This document shows, piece by piece, positions 42,317 to 50,822 of a stretch of 64,000 nucleotides of DNA. Made by a program: the position numbers and the translations under genes. Each line of letters opens with the position of its first letter. The stretch's first letter is position 1. The DNA comes from Mogibacterium sp. Lineage in GTDB: Bacteria; Bacillota; Clostridia; Peptostreptococcales; Anaerovoracaceae. Under the pieces are notes generated by a model, which worked only from the letters and a program-made list of their open reading frames with translations, was not told where the DNA came from and searched no databases. The stretch is taken from positions 1 to 64,000 of the forward strand of contig JAFWGQ010000014.1 in assembly GCA_017512365.1 (NCBI GenBank), written 5' to 3'.

Positions 42317-43402
42317 ATGAGAACAAAAAACAAATTTTACACACTGCTGATCGCACTGCTTGCAGCTGTGACGATGGCAGCCTGCTCGGGCGGATCGACG
42401 GCGTCCTTTCTCAGCGGATATGATTACGATGATCTTACGCAGTTCATAAAGCTGGGAGAATACAAGGGCATCGAGTATAAAAAGACGGAGCCTGTCAGCG
42501 ATGATGATGTAAAGGCCAGGATCGATGAGGATCTGTCGCAGAACGCGGAGGAAACAAAGATCGAATCCGGCACAGTGACGGAAAACAGCATAGTGAACAT
42601 AGACTATGTCGGCAGCATCGACGGGGTAGAGTTCGAAGGCGGAACTGCCCAGGGGGCTGAGCTCGACATAGCCAACAGCAATTACATCAAGGGATTTGCC
42701 GAGGGCATAGTCGGGCACGATGTCGGCGAGACCTTCGACCTGCACGTGACATTTCCCGAGGATTACGGAAAGGAAGAACTCAACGGCAGGGACGCGGTGT
42801 TCAAAACAACGATCAACTACATGATCGAGAAGAAGCCTGCCGAATATACAGACGAGTGGGTAAAGAAAAACACCGAGTATAAGGACAAGGCTTCGTACGA
42901 GGCCGCCGTCAGAAAGGAACTCGAGGAAGAGCAGGCCGCGAATGCCGAGACCCGGGAAAGATCACAGGTGTTCGGAACGATCTTCGATGCTTCGGAGGTC
43001 ACGGAGTATCCTGAAAAAGAGCTTAAGGACTCTCATGACAGGATCGCCAAGTCATATGAGACCGCTGCAAAGAACGCGGGGACCACTCTCGAAGATTACA
43101 TCTCTTCGATGGGCATGGATACCGACAGCTTCAACAAGGCCGTCGATGAAGACGCTGAGAAAAACGTAAAGACCGAGCTCATCCTGCGTCAGATCGCAAA
43201 GGAAGAGGGCATCGAATTCACTGAGGACGACTATAAGGACTATCTGAAGAACATGCTCGATGAAGCCGGCTATACAGAGGAACAGTTCAAAGAGCAGAAC
43301 GGCATGGATCTCATGCAGTATGCCGAGGAGAACAGTTTATATGTCCTGTACATGTATGACAGAGTCATGGACAAGGTCATGGAATACAGCAAGGCCGTAT
43401 AA
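42317..43402 (+). CDS. Surface lipoprotein of the trigger factor family (FKBP-type PPIase)
   Basis: 361 aa. The lipobox MAAC places lipid on Cys23. Residues about 75-170 are an FKBP-type peptidyl-prolyl isomerase (NSIVNIDYVGSIDGVEFEGG, then IKGFAEGIVGHDVGETFDLHVTFPEDYGKEELNGRDAVFKTTINY). Residues about 175-361 follow the trigger factor C-terminal arm (YTDEWVKKNTEYKDKASYEAAVRKELEEE...). The N-terminal ribosome-binding domain is replaced by the signal, so it must act outside the cell as a folding factor. It shares its promoter region with nrdR; no terminator lies between. Confidence 0.88.
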   Translation: MRTKNKFYTLLIALLAAVTMAACSGGSTASFLSGYDYDDLTQFIKLGEYKGIEYKKTEPVSDDDVKARIDEDLSQNAEETKIESGTVTENSIVNIDYVGSIDGVEFEGGTAQGAELDIANSNYIKGFAEGIVGHDVGETFDLHVTFPEDYGKEELNGRDAVFKTTINYMIEKKPAEYTDEWVKKNTEYKDKASYEAAVRKELEEEQAANAETRERSQVFGTIFDASEVTEYPEKELKDSHDRIAKSYETAAKNAGTTLEDYISSMGMDTDSFNKAVDEDAEKNVKTELILRQIAKEEGIEFTEDDYKDYLKNMLDEAGYTEEQFKEQNGMDLMQYAEENSLYVLYMYDRVMDKVMEYSKAV

Positions 43403-43457
43403 ACAGTAAAACGGGATCAAAGGGTATTGTGATCGGAAGCACAATGGAGGTAAGCAT

Positions 43458-43913
43458 ATGAAATGTCCGTACTGCAATTATGAGGACACAAAGGTAGTCG
43501 ATTCGAGGCCTGTCGAGGACGGGCTGGCTACCAGAAGAAGACGCGAGTGCACCAAGTGCAAAAAGAGATTCACGACCTTCGAGAAGATAGAGAATTCTCT
43601 GCTTGTCGTAGTTAAGAAGGACGGCACGCGCGAGAGCTTCGACAAGAACAAGATCATCAACGGCATCATGAAGGCCTGCCGGAAAACGAAGGTCACATAC
43701 GAGGATGTCCAGAGGATCGCGGACAATATAGAGCGCGGCCTTTCCAACACCATGGAAAAGGAGATCCAGTCGACGAATATCGGCCTCCTCATCATGGAAG
43801 AACTCAAATCCATCGATCAGGTCGCTTATGTAAGGTTCGCTTCTGTATACCGTGAGTTCCAGACCATCGACACATTCATCGATGAGATCAACAAGCTCAA
43901 CGGACACAAGTAA
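43458..43913 (+). CDS. nrdR: Transcriptional repressor NrdR (ribonucleotide reductase regulator)
   Basis: 151 aa, standard length. A zinc ribbon (Cys3, Cys6, Cys31, Cys34) with VDSRPVEDGLATRRRREC is followed by an ATP-cone (VVKKDGTRESFDKNKIINGIMKACRKT). It represses ribonucleotide reductase genes according to the ATP/dATP balance. GGAGG precedes the ATG. An NrdR-like box lies in the promoter two genes upstream, suggesting autoregulation. cmk begins 13 nt later, so two nucleotide-metabolism genes are linked. Confidence 0.96.
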   Translation: MKCPYCNYEDTKVVDSRPVEDGLATRRRRECTKCKKRFTTFEKIENSLLVVVKKDGTRESFDKNKIINGIMKACRKTKVTYEDVQRIADNIERGLSNTMEKEIQSTNIGLLIMEELKSIDQVAYVRFASVYREFQTIDTFIDEINKLNGHK

Positions 43914-43926
43914 CAGGGAGAGGACG

Positions 43927-44583
43927 ATGCTCAGAGTTGCAATAGACGGACCGGGAGGCACCGGCAAGAGCACGATCGCGAAAGCCGTTGCCGAACGCTT
44001 TGGAATAGAATACATCGATACCGGCGCCATGTACCGCGCGCTCGGACTCAAGTCGAAGAGGCTGGCCGTGGATCCGGCGGACGAGTCGGAGGTCAGGACC
44101 ATGCTGGATGATACGGTCATAGACTTTTCGGGCGGACGCACCATGCTCGACGGAGAGGATGTGAGCGGACTCATAAGGACGGGCGAGATCTCGATGGCCG
44201 CTTCGGATATCTCAAAACTCGCGATAGTCAGAGCAAAGGTGGATGAAGTCAGCAGACATCTGGCCGCGACAAAGGATGTAGTGATGGAGGGCCGCGATAT
44301 AGGCACAACCGTCATACCCGACGCCGAGGTGAAGATATTCATGACCGCGTCTCCCGAGATAAGAGCGAAAAGACGCTATGACCAGCTTATCGAGGCCGGC
44401 AAAGAGGCTGATTACGATCAGATCTATAAAGAGACGATGGAAAGAGACTACCAGGACTCTCACAGAGAAGTCAGTCCTCTGCGGCAGGCGGAAGATGCAG
44501 TCCTTCTCGACACCTCGGATCTGACTCTCGAGGGGAGCATCGACGCAGTCGCGCGGATAATCACCGAAAAGACGCAAAAATAG
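43927..44583 (+). CDS. cmk: Cytidylate kinase
   Basis: 218 aa. P-loop GPGGTGKSTIAKAVAERFG, the CMP-site YIDTGAMYRALGLK, and MEGRDIGTTVIPDAEVKIFMTAS are Cmk marks. It phosphorylates CMP and dCMP. GGGAGAGG precedes the ATG at 43927; a frame opening at 43852 within nrdR is not used. A terminator follows. Confidence 0.95.
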   Translation: MLRVAIDGPGGTGKSTIAKAVAERFGIEYIDTGAMYRALGLKSKRLAVDPADESEVRTMLDDTVIDFSGGRTMLDGEDVSGLIRTGEISMAASDISKLAIVRAKVDEVSRHLAATKDVVMEGRDIGTTVIPDAEVKIFMTASPEIRAKRRYDQLIEAGKEADYDQIYKETMERDYQDSHREVSPLRQAEDAVLLDTSDLTLEGSIDAVARIITEKTQK

Positions 44584-44622
44584 CACGTTTCAATGATGTG
44601 GAAATCTACACGAAATCTACAG

Positions 44623-44650
44623 ACCGCGTTCTCACGGGCGCGGTTTTTTT
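44623..44650 (+). terminator. Terminator after cmk
   Basis: ACCGCG pairs with CGCGGT across a 10-nt loop and is followed by seven T. Confidence 0.82.
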
Positions 44651-44688
44651 ATATATGATATGAGTGTGTGCTCCGGAAAGGAGAATAT

Positions 44689-45378
44689 ATGCATATCAAG
44701 CAAATGCCTGTGACGGAGAGGCCTCAGGAGAAGTTAGTGTACGGAGGCGCTTCGGGTCTGAGCAATTCAGAGCTTCTGGCTCTCATAATCAGAACGGGAA
44801 CGAACGACAAGTCCGCGATCAGGCTTGCGGATGAGGTCATTTCCTATGCGAACGCCAACATAGGAGATCTGGGAATGGCCGAGGTCAGAGAACTGACTGA
44901 GATCGACGGCATAGGCGAAGCCAAGGCATGTTCCATAGTGGCGGCAATGGAACTCAGCAAGAGACTTATCTCTGACAGGCAGGGGGCCTTCAGGGAAAGA
45001 GTCAGGGACAGCCGCCAGGTGGCAGAGCTTCTGATGGAAGAGATGATGTACGAGAAGAGAGAGCTCTTCATGACCATCAACCTTGATTCAAAGCTGCGCA
45101 TCCAGTCAAAATCTGTCATTTCGATAGGCAATGTCGACAGCGCGCCGGTGCATCCGAGAGAGGTGTTCGCACCGGCGATCAGAAGGGGTGCTTCGGCGGT
45201 CGTGGTGGCGCACAATCACCCGAGCGGAGATCCGACGCCGAGCGCTCAGGATATCGATGTGACCAAAAGACTGATCGCGGCATCGGAGATCATAGGCATA
45301 AAGCTGCTGGATCACGTGATAATAGGAAACGGAGTGTTCACCAGCATGAAAAGCGAAGGCTGGTTCCCGGAACAATAA
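44689..45378 (+). CDS. radC: RadC family JAMM-domain protein
   Basis: 229 aa. An N-terminal helix-hairpin-helix region (LTEIDGIGEAKACSIVAAMELSKR) is followed by an MPN/JAMM domain with the metal motif HNHPSGDPTPSAQD and the upstream Glu in APAIRRGAS. Despite its name, no role in DNA repair is established. AAAGGAG precedes the ATG at 44689; an upstream ATG at 44668 in frame overlaps this SD. Confidence 0.93.
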   Translation: MHIKQMPVTERPQEKLVYGGASGLSNSELLALIIRTGTNDKSAIRLADEVISYANANIGDLGMAEVRELTEIDGIGEAKACSIVAAMELSKRLISDRQGAFRERVRDSRQVAELLMEEMMYEKRELFMTINLDSKLRIQSKSVISIGNVDSAPVHPREVFAPAIRRGASAVVVAHNHPSGDPTPSAQDIDVTKRLIAASEIIGIKLLDHVIIGNGVFTSMKSEGWFPEQ

Positions 45379-45386
45379 GCTTTTCA

Positions 45387-45415
45387 TTGACTGGAATTGC
45401 GGGCATATGTATAAT
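45387..45415 (+). promoter_or_regulatory. Promoter of rny
   Basis: TTGACT (45387-45392), a 17-bp spacer and TATAAT (45410-45415). The leader to the rny ATG is about 112 nt. Confidence 0.88.
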
Positions 45416-45533
45416 ATATGGGTAGGTTTATGCAGTCTAACCGTATATGTTGTATAAAAATCACATGATAATATCAACATATGCGCAGATCATGTATATA
45501 TTACAAATTTAATAATTGATAAGGGGGGTGCCT

Positions 45534-47075
45534 ATGTCACCGGTTTTAACTGTTGTGATCAGCATTGTAGTCCTTATCGTCGGTATAGCAATAGGATATG
45601 TGCTCCGCAAGAACTTCGGAGAGAAGGCAATAGGAAGCGCTGAGCAGCAGGCTCAGAACATGATCCTTGATGCAAAAAATACTGCCGAGAACCTCAAGAA
45701 GGAAAAGGTGCTTGAGGCTAAAGAGGAAATACATAAGCTGAGAAGTGATTACGAAGGAGAGCTCAAGGCCAGAAGAGCCGAAGTCTCCAAGTCTGAAAGA
45801 AGGATACAGCAAAAGGAAGAGAACATCGACCGCAAGCTCGAGAGCATCGAAAAGAGAGAGAACAATCTCACGAAGAAAGAGCAGTCGATGAACGAAAAGC
45901 ACAAAGAGATAGATTCCTATCTCGCCAAACAGGTAGCCGAGCTCGAAAGGATCTCGGGCTATACCAAGGAAGAGGCCAAGCACCTGCTCCTGCAGGAGCT
46001 CGAGACCGACATCCGCAAGGAGGCTTCGGAACTCATCACAAGCATCGAGAGCGAAGCCAGGGAGGAAGGCGACAAGAAAGCCAGAGAGATCATCACGACC
46101 GCTATCCAGAGATATGCGGCGGATCAGGTCACAGAGACCACAGTATCCGTAGTAAGTCTGCCTAACGACGACATGAAGGGCAGGATCATCGGAAGAGAAG
46201 GACGCAACATCAGGGCGATCGAGACCCTCACCGGAGTCGACCTGATAATCGACGATACGCCTGAAGCGGTCATTCTCTCGGGATTCGACCCTGTGAGAAG
46301 GGAGATCGCGAGGATCGCACTCGAAAAACTCATCGTGGACGGAAGGATACATCCGGCCAGGATCGAGGAGATGGTCCAGAAGGCGACCAAGGAAGTCAAC
46401 AACATCATCAAGGAAGAGGGCGAGAGAGCCTGCTTCGAGACAGGCGTGCACAATCTGCATCCTGAGCTCGTGAAGCTGCTCGGAAGACTCAAATACAGGA
46501 CTTCGTACGGTCAGAACGTGCTGCAGCACTCGATAGAGGTAGCGACCCTGGCAGGCATGATGGCCGAAGAGCTCGGACTCGATCCTAAGCTCGCAAAGAG
46601 AGGCGGACTCCTGCACGATATCGGCAAGTCCATAGACCATGAGGTCGAAGGCACTCACGTCGAGATCGGAGTCAATATCTGCAAGAAGTACAAGGAATCC
46701 TGGAAGGTCATCAACGCCGTAGAATCGCATCACGGCGACGTCGAGGCTACAACGCTCGAATCCATGCTGGTAGGAGCGGCCGACGCTCTTTCGGCAGCAA
46801 GACCGGGCGCCAGAAGAGAGACTCTCGAGACGTATATCAAGAGGCTTGAGAACCTCGAGAACATCGCCAATACAACGAAGGGCGTCGACAAGTCCTACGC
46901 CATACAGGCCGGACGAGAGATCAGAGTCGCAGTCAAGCCTAACCAGGTCAAGGACGACGAAGTGCCTATGCTCGCCAGAGAGATCGCCAAGAAGATCGAG
47001 GCTGAGCTCGAATATCCGGGCCAGATAAAAGTCAATGTCGTAAGAGAGACAAGGGCGACCGATTTCGCCAAGTAG
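45534..47075 (+). CDS. rny: Ribonuclease Y
   Basis: 513 aa. N-terminal membrane helix ([20 protein letters not shown]), long coiled coil (about 30-205), KH domain ([28 protein letters not shown]) and HD domain ([22 protein letters not shown]). It is the main mRNA-cleaving endonuclease of many Firmicutes and sits at the membrane. AAGGGGGG lies before the ATG at 45534; a TTG 18 nt upstream in frame is not used. Confidence 0.96.
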   Translation: MSPVLTVVISIVVLIVGIAIGYVLRKNFGEKAIGSAEQQAQNMILDAKNTAENLKKEKVLEAKEEIHKLRSDYEGELKARRAEVSKSERRIQQKEENIDRKLESIEKRENNLTKKEQSMNEKHKEIDSYLAKQVAELERISGYTKEEAKHLLLQELETDIRKEASELITSIESEAREEGDKKAREIITTAIQRYAADQVTETTVSVVSLPNDDMKGRIIGREGRNIRAIETLTGVDLIIDDTPEAVILSGFDPVRREIARIALEKLIVDGRIHPARIEEMVQKATKEVNNIIKEEGERACFETGVHNLHPELVKLLGRLKYRTSYGQNVLQHSIEVATLAGMMAEELGLDPKLAKRGGLLHDIGKSIDHEVEGTHVEIGVNICKKYKESWKVINAVESHHGDVEATTLESMLVGAADALSAARPGARRETLETYIKRLENLENIANTTKGVDKSYAIQAGREIRVAVKPNQVKDDEVPMLAREIAKKIEAELEYPGQIKVNVVRETRATDFAK

Positions 47076-47083
47076 CAGATAAG

Positions 47084-48268
47084 ATGATCTATCTCGACAA
47101 CAGCGCGACAACAAGACAATACGATGAAGTAACGGAACTGATGTACAGGGCTGCCAAAGACAACTTTGGCAACCCTTCATCTTTGCATGCCCTCGGATTT
47201 GAGGCGGGGAACCTTCTTTACGATGCCAGAAGGCAGGTCGAGGCGCTGCTTCCTCCGGCGGGAAACATCATATTCACATCGGGAGGCACTGAGGGAGACA
47301 ATATGGCCCTCATATCCGCCGCGCATAAGCTGAGACGCAGGGGAAACCGCATACTCACAACCAGGGTAGAGCACCCTGCAGTGCTCGAGACCTGCAAAAG
47401 GCTCGCTGATGAAGGCTTTGAGATCGCATATCTCGATGTGGATGTCGACGGATATGTCGAGGAACAGGCAGTCAGAGCGGCGATTGATGATAACACTATT
47501 ATCGTCTCCATCATGACTGTGAACAACGAAGTGGGCACCATAGAGCCGGTCTACCCGGTCAGCAGGATGCTGAGGGAGTACAACAGACAGCACGGTACGG
47601 AGATCATCTTCCATACCGATGCCGTACAGGCATTCGGCAAGCTTCCGATGGACGCCGTCGATGCCGACATCATCGTTGCCAGCGGGCACAAGTTCCACGG
47701 ACCTAAGGGAACGGGCCTCGTATACATCAAAAAGAGGCACAAACTGCCGCCGTTCATCACCGGAGGCGGTCAGGAGGGCGGGCTCCGCTCATCCACGGAG
47801 AACACGCCGGGCATAGCCGGACTCGGTCTTGCGGCGGAAATGTCGGCGGACGATATGGTGATGAAGATAAGCAGGATGGGCATAGTGAACAACTACCTGC
47901 TCAACGGGCTCAAGACCGAGATAAGCGATATCATCGTGAACGGACCGGAGGAGCTCGGATACACGCTGCAGGATCACGGCAGACGCTGCCCGACAGTCCT
48001 GAATGTTACTTTTGAGGGCACAAGGGGCGAGGTGCTTCTGCACACTCTCGAGCAGGACGGCATATATGTATCTACAGGGTCCGCGTGCTCGTCGCACAAG
48101 ACGGGCGACAGCCATGTGCTGAGCGCGATGTCGATGACACACAAGGAGATAGAAGGCGCGATACGCTTCAGCTTTTCGGAATTCAACACAGTCGAGGAGA
48201 TGGACGAAGTCATCGCCCGCACCAAGACTGCGGTAGAGCGCTTCCGCAGACTGGGCAGTTTCAGATAG
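47084..48268 (+). CDS. Cysteine desulfurase (NifS/IscS family)
   Basis: 394 aa PLP enzyme that takes sulfur from cysteine. YLDNSATTRQYDEV start, PLP Lys203 in SGHKFHGPKGTGLVYIKK, and the active-site loop STGSACSSHKTGDSHVL with Cys335. It lies 8 nt after rny and 32 nt before thiI, so it probably supplies persulfide for 4-thiouridine synthesis by ThiI. The palindrome copy at 48267 covers its stop codon. Confidence 0.92.
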   Translation: MIYLDNSATTRQYDEVTELMYRAAKDNFGNPSSLHALGFEAGNLLYDARRQVEALLPPAGNIIFTSGGTEGDNMALISAAHKLRRRGNRILTTRVEHPAVLETCKRLADEGFEIAYLDVDVDGYVEEQAVRAAIDDNTIIVSIMTVNNEVGTIEPVYPVSRMLREYNRQHGTEIIFHTDAVQAFGKLPMDAVDADIIVASGHKFHGPKGTGLVYIKKRHKLPPFITGGGQEGGLRSSTENTPGIAGLGLAAEMSADDMVMKISRMGIVNNYLLNGLKTEISDIIVNGPEELGYTLQDHGRRCPTVLNVTFEGTRGEVLLHTLEQDGIYVSTGSACSSHKTGDSHVLSAMSMTHKEIEGAIRFSFSEFNTVEEMDEVIARTKTAVERFRRLGSFR

Positions 48269-48286
48269 GTAAAGTATACTTTACAT
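48267..48286. repeat. Palindrome copy 4, between cysteine desulfurase and thiI
   Basis: AGGTAAAGTATACTTTACAT, identical over 20 bases to the copy at 12446. It begins within the desulfurase stop codon and ends 14 nt before the thiI ATG. No promoter is obvious after it. Confidence 0.75.
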
Positions 48287-48300
48287 TTAGAACGAATCAT

Positions 48301-49479
48301 ATGGAAAAGAATTTATACATCGTGAGGTGCGGCGAGGTCGCACTCAAGGGAATGAATAAGCCGTACTTCGAGCGCGTGCTCCTCGAGAGGGTGTGCAGGG
48401 CGCTTGAAGTCTATGAAGACGCCGAGGCAAAGTGGATCGACGGTCTGATGTTCGTCAGGGTGCCTGAAAAGTACAACGAGGATGAAGTCATCGCGAGCTG
48501 CGTAAGAGTTTTCGGCGTGGCGTCGGTGAGCCCTGCGGTCGAAGCGCCTAAGGACATCAACGAGATCGGACGCATCGCCGGAGAGTACATGCTGAAGGTC
48601 ATCGAAGAAGAGGACATAAAGACCTTCAAGGTCAAGGGCAAGAGGGCAGACAAGAGCTTTGCCGTCGAATCTCCGGAGATAGCCAGGCAGGTGGGAGGCA
48701 TGGTACTCAAGGCCTGCAAAGTGCTCTCCGTAGATGTGCACAGGCCCGACTGCGTGCTGACCGTCGATGTGAGGCGCGAGGCGGCGTATATCTTCAGAGA
48801 CAAGATCAAGGGCTTCGGAGGGCTCCCTCTGGGGACCAACGGCAAGGGTATGATACTCATGTCCGGCGGCATAGACAGTCCGGTCGCAGCCTTCATGATG
48901 GCAAAGAGGGGCATGAGCATAGAAGCCGTGCACTTCCATTCATATCCGTACACGAGCCAGAGAGCCCAGCGCAAGGTCGAGGATCTTGTAAGGGTGCTCG
49001 CCGGCTACATGGGTACGGTGAAAATGCACGTAATAAACCTTCTTCCTATACAGGAAGAGATCGTAAAGAACTGCCCTGAGGATGAGACGACCCTGCTGGT
49101 GAGGCGCTTCATGATGAGGATAGCCGAGCAGATCGCGATAAAGAACGGCGCCATGATGCTGATCACCGGCGAGGATCTCGGCCAGGTCGCGAGCCAGACG
49201 GCAGAGGCACTGGTTGTCACGGACAGCGTCGTATCGATGCCTGTCATGAGGCCGCTGATCGCCATGGACAAGGTGGATATCATGGACAAGGCCCGCGAGA
49301 TAGGGACCTACGACATCTCGATCCAGCCATACGAGGACTGCTGCACGGTGTTCCTGCCGAAGCATCCTGTCACAAAGCCTAAGCGCGAGAGGATCGAAAA
49401 GTCGGAGTCGGCTCTCGATGTCGATGCTCTTGTAGAAGCGGCAGTCGCTTCTGAGGAGACCATAGAGATCAGACCGTAA
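48301..49479 (+). CDS. thiI: tRNA 4-thiouridine synthase ThiI
   Basis: 392 aa. N-terminal ferredoxin-like and THUMP domains (about 1-170), then the PP-loop ATPase (MILMSGGIDSPVAAFMMAKRGMS) and HFHSYPYTSQRAQRKVEDL. There is no C-terminal rhodanese domain, as is usual in Firmicutes. It adenylates U8 of tRNA and inserts sulfur delivered by the upstream desulfurase. The frame opens at 48085 inside the desulfurase gene; the ATG at 48301 gives the family N-terminus (NLYIVRCGEVALKGMNKPYFE) but has no clear SD. Confidence 0.94.
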   Translation: MEKNLYIVRCGEVALKGMNKPYFERVLLERVCRALEVYEDAEAKWIDGLMFVRVPEKYNEDEVIASCVRVFGVASVSPAVEAPKDINEIGRIAGEYMLKVIEEEDIKTFKVKGKRADKSFAVESPEIARQVGGMVLKACKVLSVDVHRPDCVLTVDVRREAAYIFRDKIKGFGGLPLGTNGKGMILMSGGIDSPVAAFMMAKRGMSIEAVHFHSYPYTSQRAQRKVEDLVRVLAGYMGTVKMHVINLLPIQEEIVKNCPEDETTLLVRRFMMRIAEQIAIKNGAMMLITGEDLGQVASQTAEALVVTDSVVSMPVMRPLIAMDKVDIMDKAREIGTYDISIQPYEDCCTVFLPKHPVTKPKRERIEKSESALDVDALVEAAVASEETIEIRP

Positions 49480-50822
49480 TGGATAAAAGGGACTTGGTTG
49501 AGAAAAGAGAAATAAAAGAACCTTCAGTTAATAAAGTATTGGCCGTACAGATAGTCACGATGCTGATAAGCGTCATCGCGATGTTTATTGACAGCGTCAT
49601 AATCAGCCTTTTCCTCAAAGGTGACGCGCTGGCTTCGTACGGCTTTACTAATCCCGTAATTCTTCTGATCACGGCTTTCGGCGGAATGATAGGAAACGGA
49701 GTGCAAGTGCTGGCGGGGGAGAGCTCCGGCAAGGGAGAGACTGAGACGCTGAACCGGATACTGTCTACCGCACTTGCGGGCGGCGTGACGGGATCCGCAT
49801 TGCTGATGCTTGTGATGCTGCTGTTTCCGGAATCGGCAGCGGCATTCCTGGGAGCCAGGAGTGCTGCCGTTACAGCGATGACGGCGGACTATCTGAAGGG
49901 GCTGTGTTTCGCTTTTCCTGCTATCGTGATCATGCTAAGCGTACCGGTCTTCATGCAGCTCGACGGCGGAAGGACACAACTGCTCAGAGGAGCTCTGCTC
50001 CTGATAGTGCTGGACGTGGCATTTGATCTCATAAATGTTACCGTGCTGCACGGCGGCATGTTCGGCATGGCGATGGCGACTACCCTGAGCTACTGGATCA
50101 CGCTGGCTTACAATTATCTCTGTTTCTTCCGAATGAGCAGATACAGAGTATCTTTCAGCGCGGTATCAGGCGCAATAATGAAGGCCATATTCCGTTTCGG
50201 CATGCTCTATCTTACCTATAAGATGTGTCAGGTGATCCTCAGCTATGCGATCAACCGCATGCTGGCGTCTTTTGGCGGGGAAATGTATGTAGCTGCGAAT
50301 TCCATCATATCCTCATTCAATCTGGTGACCGGGGCAGTTCCGTCAGGATTCGGGAGCACGACCACTATGATATGCAGCTTCTACTACGGAATGGGCAGCA
50401 AAGAAAAGTTCAGGGCGTTCATATCGCATATCACGAAGCTTTCGGTCAGACTGGACTCAGCGATAGCAGTCATCAGCATCGCGGCGGCGCCTTTGCTCGT
50501 GCTGCTGTTCAGACCGGACACAGCAATTGTCAGTGATACGGCAGTATTCGGACTCAGGCTGTTTTCGGCCAGCATAATATTCAACACACTCAACTACATC
50601 ATAAAGAACAGCTGTCAGAGCGTCAGGAACAACCGGGCGTCCTATGCGATATGCATTATGAACGACCTCGCACTTCCGCTCGCGGCAGCGATTATCATAG
50701 TTCAGCTGCTTCCTGTGGGATGGATATGGGCCGCATATACGATCGGCCAGTTTCTCACATGGCTCGTAGTATGGACCCGGGCAGGAGGATTCAGTAAGGG
50801 AGGACCAGAGATTTGGAAATAA
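49479..50822 (+). CDS. MATE-family transporter (no C-terminal extension)
   Basis: 447 aa, about 12 helices, MATE pattern (TMLISVIAMFIDSVIISLFLKGDALASYGFTNPVILLITAFGGMIGNGVQVLAGESSGKG). It starts inside the thiI stop (TAATG) and overlaps the next gene by 10 nt. The second gene is a lipid-type ligase/acyltransferase, so a lipid or lipopeptide substrate is possible. Unlike the MATE protein at 275 it has no GHKL-like tail. Confidence 0.87.
   Translation: MDKRDLVEKREIKEPSVNKVLAVQIVTMLISVIAMFIDSVIISLFLKGDALASYGFTNPVILLITAFGGMIGNGVQVLAGESSGKGETETLNRILSTALAGGVTGSALLMLVMLLFPESAAAFLGARSAAVTAMTADYLKGLCFAFPAIVIMLSVPVFMQLDGGRTQLLRGALLLIVLDVAFDLINVTVLHGGMFGMAMATTLSYWITLAYNYLCFFRMSRYRVSFSAVSGAIMKAIFRFGMLYLTYKMCQVILSYAINRMLASFGGEMYVAANSIISSFNLVTGAVPSGFGSTTTMICSFYYGMGSKEKFRAFISHITKLSVRLDSAIAVISIAAAPLLVLLFRPDTAIVSDTAVFGLRLFSASIIFNTLNYIIKNSCQSVRNNRASYAICIMNDLALPLAAAIIIVQLLPVGWIWAAYTIGQFLTWLVVWTRAGGFSKGGPEIWK

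Noticed and set aside
45546-47180. 544-codon - strand frame opposite rny
   Set aside because: It is a shadow of the RNase Y gene; the + strand has unmistakable KH and HD motifs.
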